From: Chloroflexota bacterium
GTDB taxonomy: Bacteria; Chloroflexota; Dehalococcoidia; Lucifugimonadales; QGNO01
Reading direction: 5' to 3'
DNA: 64,000 bases
Assembly: GCA_003228195.2 (NCBI GenBank)
Contig: QGNO01000004.1
Coordinates: forward strand, 1-64,000
Positions 14,215-22,744 of the stretch are shown here, piece by piece; positions within the stretch are counted from its first letter, which is position 1; each line of letters opens with the position of its first letter. The notes under the pieces are model-generated. The model was not told where the DNA came from, ran no database searches, and was given only the letters and a program-made list of their open reading frames with translations. The position numbers and the translations under genes were made by a program.

Positions 14215-16107
14215 TCAAATATCAGAGATTTCTATTTTTAAGTGTGACGGATACCTTGAATCATGATAAATACTATTAGTAGCGATTCTCGTATGAGTAT
14301 TGCGCCCTAAAGGCTCCCCGGTATTTGGATTAACATCGAACCTCGGGAAATTGGAGCTAGATATGTCTACTCTTATAGAGTGACCTTTGCCAAAAATATT
14401 CGCACTAGGATACATAACTATAGTTATCGGATATATCGACCCAACTGTCATAGAAGAGGGTCTTTCCCAAGAATCCCTGTAACGCATCCTAAATATACTG
14501 TCACTTATGTTGAGAGCAAATCCATCCGGATAGTCAGGATTAGGAGGATATAAATCTATAAGCTTCGCTGTGAAATCGGTGTCCGGAGCATCAGAAGAAA
14601 CCCACAAGGTTGCTTCAATTGACCCAACCAATTTCAAATCACTCTTGAGTCGCTCCGTTTGAAACACCAAAACATCTTGGCGAGCACCTAAAGATTCATT
14701 GTACGGTGGCTTAGCTCCGTAAACATTCTCTGCTTCCCTTTGATCCCAACCCCCAGCCAGCACTATCTGCTCGACCCGATACGACTGCGGCAGCTGATTG
14801 GCATCCGCAATAAAGCTTGGTATAGGACGTAACGTGGCCAACGACGATACGTTACCCCCTATCGATGGCACAGGATCCTTAGGGTCGAATAAGTAAGTAG
14901 AAAAAGACTCTTCGACTATAGGTTTATTAGTATGTAATGGACCGTCCGCATTAAGATATAACTTATACGCCTTGCTCGTATCCAACGGCCAATTCTCCGT
15001 TTCTATCCAATAGCCTCCGTGGTTTAGTCGCCCGTCCCTATTCTTATTTCCGTCACCACCACCCATAATAAATATCCTTACTTTCGAATCCCTTTCAACT
15101 CCATTATCAACATCCTTAAGCCAGTGATCGAACCACCTTAGTCGCTCACGGTTGTAATCAATGGGTGCCTCAGATCCCAAATCTATCCCACCAGAATAGG
15201 TGTTTCCCATGGTCCCATCACCGTGGGTCCATGGCCCCATAATCAAACGAAACGGCCCTTTCTTCCTACTAGACAAACCTACATAATTTTCTATGTTTGC
15301 CCTAGTATATGAATCGTACCAAGCGCTGGAAAAAACTGTAGGTACATCAGCAAACTGATCCCAGTGAACCTGGAAATTGACACTCGGATCTTCCCAAAGC
15401 TCGTTATAATCACCAGAGGTCAGTAATTTAATAGCAAGTTCCTCGTAAGCAGGAGCGTGGGCCAACGGAGTTTGTCCTTTTTTTATCGGCAATTGCTTCA
15501 AGATTTCACGAGTGTCCGATTTTGCCAACGATTTGATAGCCGCTTCCGTATCCTTCAACGAAGCATTGTCGTTCATAGCAGCGTGCCAATACAGCCAAGT
15601 GAGGAACCTCAATTCTAAAGCGCCACCATGCCTTAAAGTACTAGTATACCCATTAGATGCTCCCTCATTGACCCACATACATTTCAGGCCAGGGGCATTC
15701 AATACTGCCAAAGAGTTCTGCGTCCATCCAGCGTAAGAAGTGCCAGTAGTGCCAATGTTTCCATTACACCACGCTTGTTCGGTAATCCAGGTCATTGTGT
15801 CGAATCCGTCTGGTCCCTCTTGCCAGAAAAAACCGAACTCGCCTTCTGACTGGTAACACGCTCTGCAATCCTGCATGACAAATATATATCCACGCTCCGC
15901 AAAATACCTGCAGTTCTTCTCGATGCGGTCTGGTGCACGCTTATTGTATGGTGTCCGCTCCAAGATTACTGACAGGGGCCATTCGGCTGTCTTTCCGCTT
16001 TGTTCAACAGGGAAGTATATGTCCGTTGCCAGCCTCACACCGTCTCGCATGGGAACCAAGACATTTTCCATCACCATCACGCCAAATTCAGATCGGTAGA
16101 GCGTCAT
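14215..16107 (-). CDS. CocE/NonD-family alpha/beta hydrolase (S15-like)
   Basis: A 630-residue hydrolase of the X-Pro dipeptidyl-peptidase/cocaine esterase family. The N-terminal alpha/beta hydrolase part has VPMRDGVRLATDIYFP (18-33), the oxyanion region RTPYNKR, DCRACYQSEGEF and the nucleophile elbow GTSYAGW with Ser124. The acid and His lie in the segment with GPWTHGDG. The C-terminal third is a jelly-roll domain (SIRVDISSSNFPRFD). No signal peptide is visible, so it is probably cytoplasmic; the substrate, an ester, amide or peptide, is unknown. It is divergent from an MFS carrier gene 107 bases away, which may bring in the substrate. Confidence 0.88.
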   Translation of the reverse strand: MTLYRSEFGVMVMENVLVPMRDGVRLATDIYFPVEQSGKTAEWPLSVILERTPYNKRAPDRIEKNCRYFAERGYIFVMQDCRACYQSEGEFGFFWQEGPDGFDTMTWITEQAWCNGNIGTTGTSYAGWTQNSLAVLNAPGLKCMWVNEGASNGYTSTLRHGGALELRFLTWLYWHAAMNDNASLKDTEAAIKSLAKSDTREILKQLPIKKGQTPLAHAPAYEELAIKLLTSGDYNELWEDPSVNFQVHWDQFADVPTVFSSAWYDSYTRANIENYVGLSSRKKGPFRLIMGPWTHGDGTMGNTYSGGIDLGSEAPIDYNRERLRWFDHWLKDVDNGVERDSKVRIFIMGGGDGNKNRDGRLNHGGYWIETENWPLDTSKAYKLYLNADGPLHTNKPIVEESFSTYLFDPKDPVPSIGGNVSSLATLRPIPSFIADANQLPQSYRVEQIVLAGGWDQREAENVYGAKPPYNESLGARQDVLVFQTERLKSDLKLVGSIEATLWVSSDAPDTDFTAKLIDLYPPNPDYPDGFALNISDSIFRMRYRDSWERPSSMTVGSIYPITIVMYPSANIFGKGHSIRVDISSSNFPRFDVNPNTGEPLGRNTHTRIATNSIYHDSRYPSHLKIEISDI

Positions 16108-16214
16108 AAGTGCACTCCTCAGAAAATTTTTGTAAATATATCACTGCCTACTTTAAGGGTAAAGCAATTAATTGACCTTAGGAGTATTATTGTGTAGGTC
16201 TTCCCAGCTTCACC

Positions 16215-17483
16215 ATGAAAACATTAGCCAATCCCAAAGATAAGCGAATATTCTTTGGCTGGTATATAGTGGCAGGAGCAGCTATTCAAGCCTTCTTTAC
16301 TTCGGCAACATTCTTTTTTGGATTCACAGCATTTTTTAATCCTATATCGAATGAGTTCGGCTTCAGCAAAGCTGCGACGGCTATAGCCTTGTCACTTCAA
16401 AGAACAGAGTCAGGAATAGTAGGCCCGTTCGTTGGATTCTTAGTGGATCGCTATGGTGCACGAGGAGTGATGCTCACTGGTACCACAGTAACAGCCGTTG
16501 GCTTCTTCGCCCTTGCTAGGATTAGTTCATTAATTACCTTCTACATTTCTTTCGGTTTGCTCGCGCTTGGGATCGCGATGGCAACAATGATTACAACCAC
16601 TCCAGTAATCAGCAATTGGTTCATTCGGATGAGGACTCGGGCCCTTACATTTGCTTTTGCTGGTGGAGCTTCGGGTGGATTGGCGGCACCGTTGCTCGTA
16701 TGGGCGATCAGTACTTACGGATGGAGATCCGTATTAGACTGGATAGGTATAGGCACGCTTATAGTTGGTATACCTATATCGCTAATTATGAGGCATCGAC
16801 CGGAACAATACGGCTACTTGCCAGACGGTATGAGTCCAATAAACAAGGATGCTTCAGGCAATCCAATCAATCATCATGTAAACGCCCCATACACAGAGCC
16901 GACATTTACTATCAGAGAAATTTTAAAAACACGAGCACTCTGGATGTTAGTCATTGGAATGGGCTTATCAGGAATGGTAATGTCCATAACAGTAGTGATG
17001 ATAATCCCCAGTTTGGAAAGTTACGGTTTATCTACCATCACAGCTGGCTTTGCAGTCATGGCTCTAGCAATAGGTAACGTGACAGGCCGTTTATTACTCG
17101 GGTTCCTAGCTGACAAAATGAATAAAAGGAACGTCCTGTGTTTCACATATTTGATGTTTTCTTTAGGAGCACTTTCATTCGGCTTAATGACGGAGCTCTG
17201 GCACTTAGCTATATTCATTCCCCTTTATTCTTTGGCCCACGGGGGGACCGTCCCGGTCAGATTTGCCCTTCTGGCTGACTATTTTGGTAGACAATCGTAC
17301 GGGTCACTGGTAGGAATCACAATGACTCTAACAGCGGGTTTCAGCATAATAGGACCCGTCTTTACGGGCTTAGTATTTGATATAACCGGTAGTTATAGAC
17401 CAGCATTCATCATCGTTGGGTTACTCATGATCCCAACTATACCAATCACTCTTTTGGTAAAGCCTCCGGCTTACAAAACGTAA
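16215..17483 (+). CDS. MFS transporter, OxlT/monocarboxylate-like
   Basis: A 422-residue major facilitator with 12 hydrophobic segments. The start (IFFGWYIVAGAAIQAFF), the LVDRYGARGVMLTG loop, the WRSVLDWIGIG segment and a central loop followed by TIREILKTRALWMLV are typical of the oxalate:formate antiporter-like and monocarboxylate MFS group. The cargo is probably an organic acid, but this is inference. It is divergent from the CocE-type hydrolase gene, with a shared 107-base intergenic region, so a hydrolase-plus-uptake pair is plausible. Confidence 0.86.
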   Translation: MKTLANPKDKRIFFGWYIVAGAAIQAFFTSATFFFGFTAFFNPISNEFGFSKAATAIALSLQRTESGIVGPFVGFLVDRYGARGVMLTGTTVTAVGFFALARISSLITFYISFGLLALGIAMATMITTTPVISNWFIRMRTRALTFAFAGGASGGLAAPLLVWAISTYGWRSVLDWIGIGTLIVGIPISLIMRHRPEQYGYLPDGMSPINKDASGNPINHHVNAPYTEPTFTIREILKTRALWMLVIGMGLSGMVMSITVVMIIPSLESYGLSTITAGFAVMALAIGNVTGRLLLGFLADKMNKRNVLCFTYLMFSLGALSFGLMTELWHLAIFIPLYSLAHGGTVPVRFALLADYFGRQSYGSLVGITMTLTAGFSIIGPVFTGLVFDITGSYRPAFIIVGLLMIPTIPITLLVKPPAYKT

Positions 17484-17689
17484 TCTATTACTACAAAATC
17501 ATTAATGCATCTGTATAATAAGGGATGATTAAATGGCGATTTTGACTAAAGGCTGCATGGAATTATTAAACTAAACATATATAATTGCCACTGGATAAAT
17601 GGGAGTAGGCACAACCTTAATCCAGGACGCATTTTGAACTTGTTTATCGCTGAAGTAATTCAGCAGTAAAAGTGATGGGAGGAAAATAA

Positions 17690-18622
17690 ATGACTAAAAC
17701 CCTCGATTTCGACGTATTGATTATCGGCGGAGGTGCGACTGGACTTAGTGCCGCTCTATACGCGTCTAGAGCTATGCTAAAAACAGCAGTTGTGGAAAAA
17801 CTCGCCCCCGGAGGACAGATAATGCTTACAGATGTCATCGAGAATTATCCTGGTTTCCCAGACGGTGTGACCGGGCCAGAATTGGCCCGGCTTTACGAGG
17901 ACCAGTCGGTTAAGTATGGGGCAGAAATACTCTACGATACAATAACAAGTATTGATGTAACTGGCTCATCTAAAACTGTAGTGGGATCAGACTACGAATT
18001 TAACGCAAAATCTGTGATTATTGCTTCTGGTGGTGATCACAATAAACTCGGTGTGCCAGGAGAAGATACATTTTCTGGCAAAGGTGTTTCGTACTGCGCA
18101 ACTTGTGACGGCAACTTTTTTAGGAATGTACCAGTAGCCGTTGTAGGTGGAGGGGACTCTGCATTGCAGGAAAGTCTGTACTTAACCCAAATGACTGAAA
18201 GTGTCACCATTATTCATAGAAGAGATCAATTGAGGGCAAGCAGAATCCTACAACAACGAGCGTTGAACAACCCCAAGATAGACTTCAGATGGAACTCAGC
18301 AGTAGTAGAAGCCCACGGAAATGGTGAGATGGAGTATCTAGACCTTAAAGACACACGAACCGGCGAACTTTCTAAACTGACAATACCAGGTCTATTCATA
18401 TTCATAGGTTTTCATCCTAATACACAGTTTATAAGCAAGAGTGGAATCGAATTTGACGGTGGAGGCCACATAATTACCAATATGGCTATGGAAACAAACA
18501 TTCCAGGTATTTTTGCAGGCGGGGATGTTAGGTCAAACTCCCATAGACAACTAGGTACGGCGGTGGGTGATGGTATAACCGCCGCTCTTAGCGCATTCCA
18601 TTATCTTGAAGACTCCATCTGA
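17690..18622 (+). CDS. trxB: Thioredoxin reductase
   Basis: A 310-residue low-molecular-weight thioredoxin reductase. It passes electrons from NADPH via FAD and a CxxC pair to thioredoxin. Seen: the FAD site IIGGGATGLSAALYASRA (11-28), the active-site disulfide CATC (136-139) in SYCATCDGNFF, the NADPH site VVGGGDSALQE with HRRDQLRAS, and the C-terminal FAD motif IFAGGDVRSNSHRQLGTAVG. Length is normal. GGGAGG lies upstream of the ATG. It stands alone and ends at a two-way terminator. Confidence 0.94.
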   Translation: MTKTLDFDVLIIGGGATGLSAALYASRAMLKTAVVEKLAPGGQIMLTDVIENYPGFPDGVTGPELARLYEDQSVKYGAEILYDTITSIDVTGSSKTVVGSDYEFNAKSVIIASGGDHNKLGVPGEDTFSGKGVSYCATCDGNFFRNVPVAVVGGGDSALQESLYLTQMTESVTIIHRRDQLRASRILQQRALNNPKIDFRWNSAVVEAHGNGEMEYLDLKDTRTGELSKLTIPGLFIFIGFHPNTQFISKSGIEFDGGGHIITNMAMETNIPGIFAGGDVRSNSHRQLGTAVGDGITAALSAFHYLEDSI

Positions 18623-18643
18623 TATACGGCAACTAAGAGACAA

Positions 18644-18676
18644 AAAAAATGGCCGGACAAGTCCGGCCATTTTTTA
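18644..18676. terminator. Bidirectional terminator between trxB and the HesB-like gene
   Basis: The stem ATGGCCGGAC/GTCCGGCCAT is flanked by an A run (18642-18649) and a T run (18671-18675), so it ends transcription in both directions between two convergent genes. Confidence 0.92.
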
Positions 18677-18692
18677 ATTTAGTCCAAAACTA

Positions 18693-19040
18693 CTACTGCG
18701 CACCACAACCACATGATCCACCACCACCACAACAACCACCACCCGATTGGGTATTGGGATTATTGATGACGAAACCACTGCGCTGCAAACCTTCCATATA
18801 ATCTATCTCGGAACCATCTAACATAGGGAGACTCTCCTGATCAACTACAATCTGAACACCATTAGAGTGGACAACTACATCATCCTCATTCGTCTCTCCA
18901 TCCAATGAAAGCGAGTATCCGGCACCACCAGCCGCAAATCCTATTCTCAAAGCAGCGTCAGCTTTCCCTTCCTCTTCAATAAGTTCCTTAAGTTTTTGCG
19001 CCGCCAATTCACTAATAGTGATAGTTCCCAATTCATTCAC
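18693..19040 (-). CDS. HesB/IscA-family iron-sulfur assembly protein, atypical
   Basis: A 115-residue A-type carrier-like protein. The family start (ITISELAAQKLKELIEEE) and LRIGFAAGGAGYSLSLD are clear. The first conserved Cys of the family (in GGCSG) is replaced here by Ala (GGAGYS). The C-terminal CxC lies in a Gly/Cys-rich tail (SGGGCCGGGGSCGCGAQ) with more cysteines than usual. Cluster binding may depend on this tail, or the protein may have another role. It is convergent with trxB and divergent from an Lrp-type regulator. Confidence 0.82.
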   Translation of the reverse strand: MNELGTITISELAAQKLKELIEEEGKADAALRIGFAAGGAGYSLSLDGETNEDDVVVHSNGVQIVVDQESLPMLDGSEIDYMEGLQRSGFVINNPNTQSGGGCCGGGGSCGCGAQ

Positions 19041-19190
19041 TTTAGGGTCTCCTTTAATTATGTCTAATTAATCCAACCTTGAGTTCACCAAGGCATTTCA
19101 ACAGTTCAACCAAAGTGTAGCATCACATAGTTTCAAGATCAACAGGCGACAGTATTAACGTAGGCACTATCGACATATTTTATGTACTTA

Positions 19191-19219
19191 TTGACATATT
19201 TCGTCACATTCATTACGAT
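19191..19219 (+). promoter_or_regulatory. Promoter of the Lrp/AsnC gene, overlapping a direct repeat
   Basis: TTGACA (19191-19196), 17-base spacer, TACGAT (19214-19219), 50 bases before the ATG at 19269. The -35 box lies in the second copy of a GACATATTT repeat (copies at 19172 and 19193), so the repeat may be an operator. Confidence 0.65.
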
Positions 19220-19268
19220 ATCCAGTCACAGTCAAGTACAAAATAGCGCCTAATTGGATACCATACGC

Positions 19269-19736
19269 ATGGATAATATAGATCTGAAAATCATAGCCAT
19301 TCTTCAAGAAAACGGTCGAGTTTCTAACTTAGGCATTGGGAGCAGCATTGGAATTAGCGAGGGGACAGTCCGTCGCAGGCTCAAGCACTTATTGGACAAC
19401 AAAATAATAAACATCGCCGCAATTCCAGACTTGGAACGAATGGGATATAACGCTTCAGCTCTAGTTGGAATACAAACTGACCCGGACAAAATAGAATCTG
19501 TAGCAGATCGTTTGTGTGAATTGTCGGAAATACAGTATGTCACTCTGACTACTGGCTCTTTCGACATTTTTGTGTGGATAGCGCTACCAACCGCTAAAGA
19601 ACTAGGTGTATTTCTTCGGGAAAAACTAGGGTTGACTCCCGGAATACGCCGTACAGAAACTTTCGTGAGTTTATCTACCAAAAAACCAACATTTTCCAAT
19701 AAGAATGGACTAGAATCCAGTAAACTTTCTTCGTAG
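19269..19736 (+). CDS. Lrp/AsnC-family transcription regulator
   Basis: About 155 residues with the two-domain Lrp layout. An N-terminal winged helix-turn-helix (LKIIAILQENGRVSNLGIG, then ISEGTVRRRLKHLLDNKIIN) is followed by the RAM ligand-binding domain (ALVGIQTDPDKIESVADRLC, VTLTTGSFDIFVWIAL). The frame is open to a TTG at 19254, but ATG 19269 gives the usual MDxxDLKI start. Its 3' end overlaps the convergent membrane-protein gene by 27 bases. Targets are unknown; autoregulation through the upstream repeat is possible. Confidence 0.88.
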   Translation: MDNIDLKIIAILQENGRVSNLGIGSSIGISEGTVRRRLKHLLDNKIINIAAIPDLERMGYNASALVGIQTDPDKIESVADRLCELSEIQYVTLTTGSFDIFVWIALPTAKELGVFLREKLGLTPGIRRTETFVSLSTKKPTFSNKNGLESSKLSS

Positions 19737-20114
19737 TCTCTCCAAAAAACCTATTTCCGGCCTATCAATTGGCTCCCCTCGCCATCGCTTTTCATATTTT
19801 TGTCCAGGCCTAATAAATATTAGAGAGTAACCTACTATAAAAATCACTACCGCCCCCCACACCATCAAAGAGCCAAGAAAGCCAGGGAAACTGGGGCCCA
19901 ATAGTAAAGCAACTAATAGCAATATTAAACTCGATAGAACTATCTTGCCTGGGCGTATGTTTTTTATAGCATCACTTAAGGAACGTGACTCAGTATCCGA
20001 TGAAACTTCAGGCTTTTCGGAAGTTTGGATGGAACTTTCGTCATTTTCCACTTCTATGTTACTGAGAATATCCTCAATCTCTCTTCGATATCTTTCCTTC
20101 ATTGTGGACTCCAC
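19710..20114 (-). CDS. Hypothetical membrane protein with two helices
   Basis: A 134-residue protein with an acidic, low-complexity N-terminus (residues 12-50), two adjacent transmembrane helices (about 57-74 and 80-101), and a basic cytoplasmic tail (RPGQKYEKRWRGEPIDRP and FLERLRRKF). No family recognised. It starts at GTG, or possibly at ATG 20102. The last 27 bases overlap the Lrp gene on the other strand, so the two messages are antisense at their ends. Confidence 0.65.
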   Translation of the reverse strand: MESTMKERYRREIEDILSNIEVENDESSIQTSEKPEVSSDTESRSLSDAIKNIRPGKIVLSSLILLLVALLLGPSFPGFLGSLMVWGAVVIFIVGYSLIFIRPGQKYEKRWRGEPIDRPEIGFLERLRRKFTGF

Positions 20115-20345
20115 ACATATCGAAATTCGTACAGAATGTCTGACTTGTTAACCTAACAGCTTAGTGATTTGGGTCAAGTCATCACACAACTGCCATCATA
20201 CTTCAGAACGCCTTCAAAGTATAAACGATTCTAAGGGTACAAGTAACTACAAAGTCGCTATAATGAACGAGGGGAGAATTCCAAACTATATCTTGTGTGT
20301 AGCTTGGAATTGTATTCATCAATAACTTGGTGTTGGATTTTTTAC

Positions 20346-21047
20346 ATGACAGACATTCCTGTATTGTATGCTTTCTCGGCTGGCATGTTAGCTACAATTA
20401 ATCCTTGTGGCTTTGTAATGTTGCCAGCCTTCATTGCCTACCAAATAGGCCTGGCGGACACTTCCCGAGGTGTAGCGACAAGATTGGTTAACAGCATAAC
20501 TGTAAGCCTTTTAGTCTCAGCCGGCTTCATTACTCTGTTTGGTATCATAGGTTTCATAATTTCGATAGGCGGGGCATTCATCATAAGTGCTTTTCCATGG
20601 TTTGGTTTAGCAGCTGGGGTCGCCTTATCGTCTCTAGGGTTATATTCAATGTTCGCGAAGAAAAAAATCGGTTTTATGCGCACAAGCCGACTCCAAGGAC
20701 CAAGAGAGGTTCGTAGTGTACGAGAATACTACTTGTTCGGTATAAGTTATGGATTGGCATCATTAAGCTGCACTTTGCCAATTTTCCTAGTTGTAGTAGC
20801 TAGCGCTATTACTATAAAAGGTGCTATTCCAGGGTTGATTCAATTTATAAGCTATGGCCTAGGTATGGGTTTCATTTTTGCTGGAATAACCATAAGTACT
20901 GTGTTTTTTAAAACCGCAACTGCAAACAAGTTACGACCAGTGATGAGACACTTAAATTTAATAGGATCCGTTGCACTTACGGCGGCTGGATTGTACCTGG
21001 TTCATTATTGGACTTTTGGAGTTGGGGCTAAAGTGCTGTTTAATTGA
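20346..21047 (+). CDS. ccdA: CcdA-type thiol-disulfide transporter
   Basis: About 233 residues, six transmembrane helices, matching CcdA and the central domain of DsbD. It moves reducing power across the membrane to keep cytochrome c cysteines reduced. The two redox Cys are in TINPCGFVMLPAF and SLSCTLPIFL. The ATG at 20346 (MTDIPVLYAF) is preferred over the TTG or ATG upstream, because the first helix follows it directly. It fits with the ccmE and ccmABCD genes elsewhere in the window. Its 3' end overlaps the tail of the MutL remnant on the other strand. Confidence 0.88.
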   Translation: MTDIPVLYAFSAGMLATINPCGFVMLPAFIAYQIGLADTSRGVATRLVNSITVSLLVSAGFITLFGIIGFIISIGGAFIISAFPWFGLAAGVALSSLGLYSMFAKKKIGFMRTSRLQGPREVRSVREYYLFGISYGLASLSCTLPIFLVVVASAITIKGAIPGLIQFISYGLGMGFIFAGITISTVFFKTATANKLRPVMRHLNLIGSVALTAAGLYLVHYWTFGVGAKVLFN

Positions 21048-21284
21048 TCGTGCCAATTTCAAACCCACATCACTATCCCCAAATCCTAACTGGCTTGCGA
21101 AGCTGCGTTGTGCTTCCTCAAACCCATTCAAAACGTTTGTTGCGACAGTACTCGGGACCTGTGCTCTTACCAAGAAGGACCCTTTATTAAGGTCGATAGC
21201 CGTAACCTTGGTGTAAGTACTACCGAAATTTATAAGAAGCGCCAGCCACATAATCAATTCTACATTAACTATCTGGACTGCCAT
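21030..21284 (-). pseudogene. N-terminal remnant of a MutL (GlmL)-family gene
   Basis: Codes for LALLINFGSTYTKVTAIDLN, then RAQVPSTVATNVLNGFEEA and LKLARS, which match the start of the MutL protein found with B12-dependent glutamate mutase (PF13941, an ASKHA-fold ATPase). The family is about 450 residues or more; here recognisable homology stops after about 75, where the ccdA 3' end begins on the other strand. The ATG at 21284 overlaps the end of gcvPB, so it was probably once co-transcribed. The phosphate-1 loop Asp (DFGST) is Asn here (NFGST). Confidence 0.65.
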
Positions 21285-22744
21285 CTAAGATCTGGCTCGC
21301 GCGCCGCTTTAGCCTCGTCCAAACGAGACACTGGGGTAGAATACGGAGCACCCCGTACAGTTTCAGGAATATTCTCCGACTCGGTCGCTATGGCCAACAT
21401 AGCGTCTATAAAAGCATCCAACGTCTCTTTACTCTCTGATTCCGTCGGCTCTACCATTAAAGCTTCATCAACAATTAGTGGAAAATACATGGTTGGTGCA
21501 TGGAATCCATAGTCTAACAATCTCTTAGCAATATCCAGGCCTCTAACACCGTTTTTCTTTTGTCGCCTAGCTGACAAAACTACCTCGTGCATACAGAGTC
21601 TGTCATAAGACACGTCGTAAGACTCTTTCAACCTAGCTAAGAGGTAATTGGCATTTATAACCGCATCTCTGCTAATTTGCCTCAAGCCGTCTGCCCCCAG
21701 TGATCGGATATAAGCATAAGCTCTTATCAACACCCCGAAATTTCCGTGGAACGCTCCAAGCCTCCCAATACTATGGTCAGATTTCACCAAAGAATACTGG
21801 GCAACATCTTGGTCCACTTTTTCAACGACTGTAGGCAACGGCAAGAAAGGGACCAGCCTCTCTGCAACAGAAACCGGACCTGCCCCAGGCCCACCCCCAC
21901 CATGAGGGGTACTGAAAGTCTTATGCAAGTTGATATGGACTACGTCGAATCCCAAATCGCCAAGTTTAAGTTGACCTAAGATCGCATTCATGTTTGCTCC
22001 GTCCCCGTAAACCAAGCCACCAGCTTTGTGCACGACATCACAAATCTCTACAATATCAGTCTCAAATAGGCCGAGAGTACTGGGCAACGTTAGCATAATC
22101 CCTGCCAAATCCGACCCTACCAATTCCTTTAGAGCACCTAGGTCCATGTTGCCGTTCGAATCAGAGGGTATAGCCTTAACAGCAAATCCTCCCATGGCCG
22201 CGGATGCCGGATTCGTCCCGTGAGCGCTATCCGGAATTAACATGAGCTTCCTATGGGAGTCACCATTTCTCTCATGGTAAGCCCTTATCATCAGTACTCC
22301 AGCCAGCTCGCCCTGTGCACCAGCCATTGAGGCCAAACTTGTAGCACTCATACCAGTGACTTCTGAAAGATAAGACTGCAATCTGTACATTACCTTCAAT
22401 GCACCTTGGGAAAACTTCTCTGGTGTCTTCGGGTGAAGATAAGACATCCCAGGAATAGCGGCAACGACATCATTTATTTTTGGGTTGTACTTCATAGTAC
22501 AACTGCCAAGGGGATAGAAATGCGTGTCAATAGAATAATTAAGCTGGCTCAATTGGGTAAAATAACGCACTACTTGCGGCTGAGATACCTCAGGCAAATC
22601 TAAGTTTTCTCTCAACAATCCTGGATCCGGCAAAGGTTGAACCGGAACATCAGATGCAGGCATTATTATACCCCGTCTACCCACAACAGTCTGATCCATC
22701 AGCAGACTTAATTCGTTATTCCCTTTATCGTTTTTCGCTGCCAT
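21269..22744 (-). CDS. gcvPB: Glycine decarboxylase subunit 2
   Basis: A 491-residue P-protein subunit 2. With GcvPA it decarboxylates glycine using pyridoxal phosphate and loads the aminomethyl group on GcvH. The PLP lysine is Lys275 in HINLHKTFSTPHGGGGPGAG. Other family blocks are FYPLGSCTMKYNPK, SAHGTNPASA and GDGANMNAILGQ. The start ATG overlaps the gcvPA stop by one base. It is the fourth gene of gcvT-gcvH-gcvPA-gcvPB. A remnant of another gene follows on the same strand. Confidence 0.95.
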   Translation of the reverse strand: MAAKNDKGNNELSLLMDQTVVGRRGIIMPASDVPVQPLPDPGLLRENLDLPEVSQPQVVRYFTQLSQLNYSIDTHFYPLGSCTMKYNPKINDVVAAIPGMSYLHPKTPEKFSQGALKVMYRLQSYLSEVTGMSATSLASMAGAQGELAGVLMIRAYHERNGDSHRKLMLIPDSAHGTNPASAAMGGFAVKAIPSDSNGNMDLGALKELVGSDLAGIMLTLPSTLGLFETDIVEICDVVHKAGGLVYGDGANMNAILGQLKLGDLGFDVVHINLHKTFSTPHGGGGPGAGPVSVAERLVPFLPLPTVVEKVDQDVAQYSLVKSDHSIGRLGAFHGNFGVLIRAYAYIRSLGADGLRQISRDAVINANYLLARLKESYDVSYDRLCMHEVVLSARRQKKNGVRGLDIAKRLLDYGFHAPTMYFPLIVDEALMVEPTESESKETLDAFIDAMLAIATESENIPETVRGAPYSTPVSRLDEAKAAREPDLRWQSR

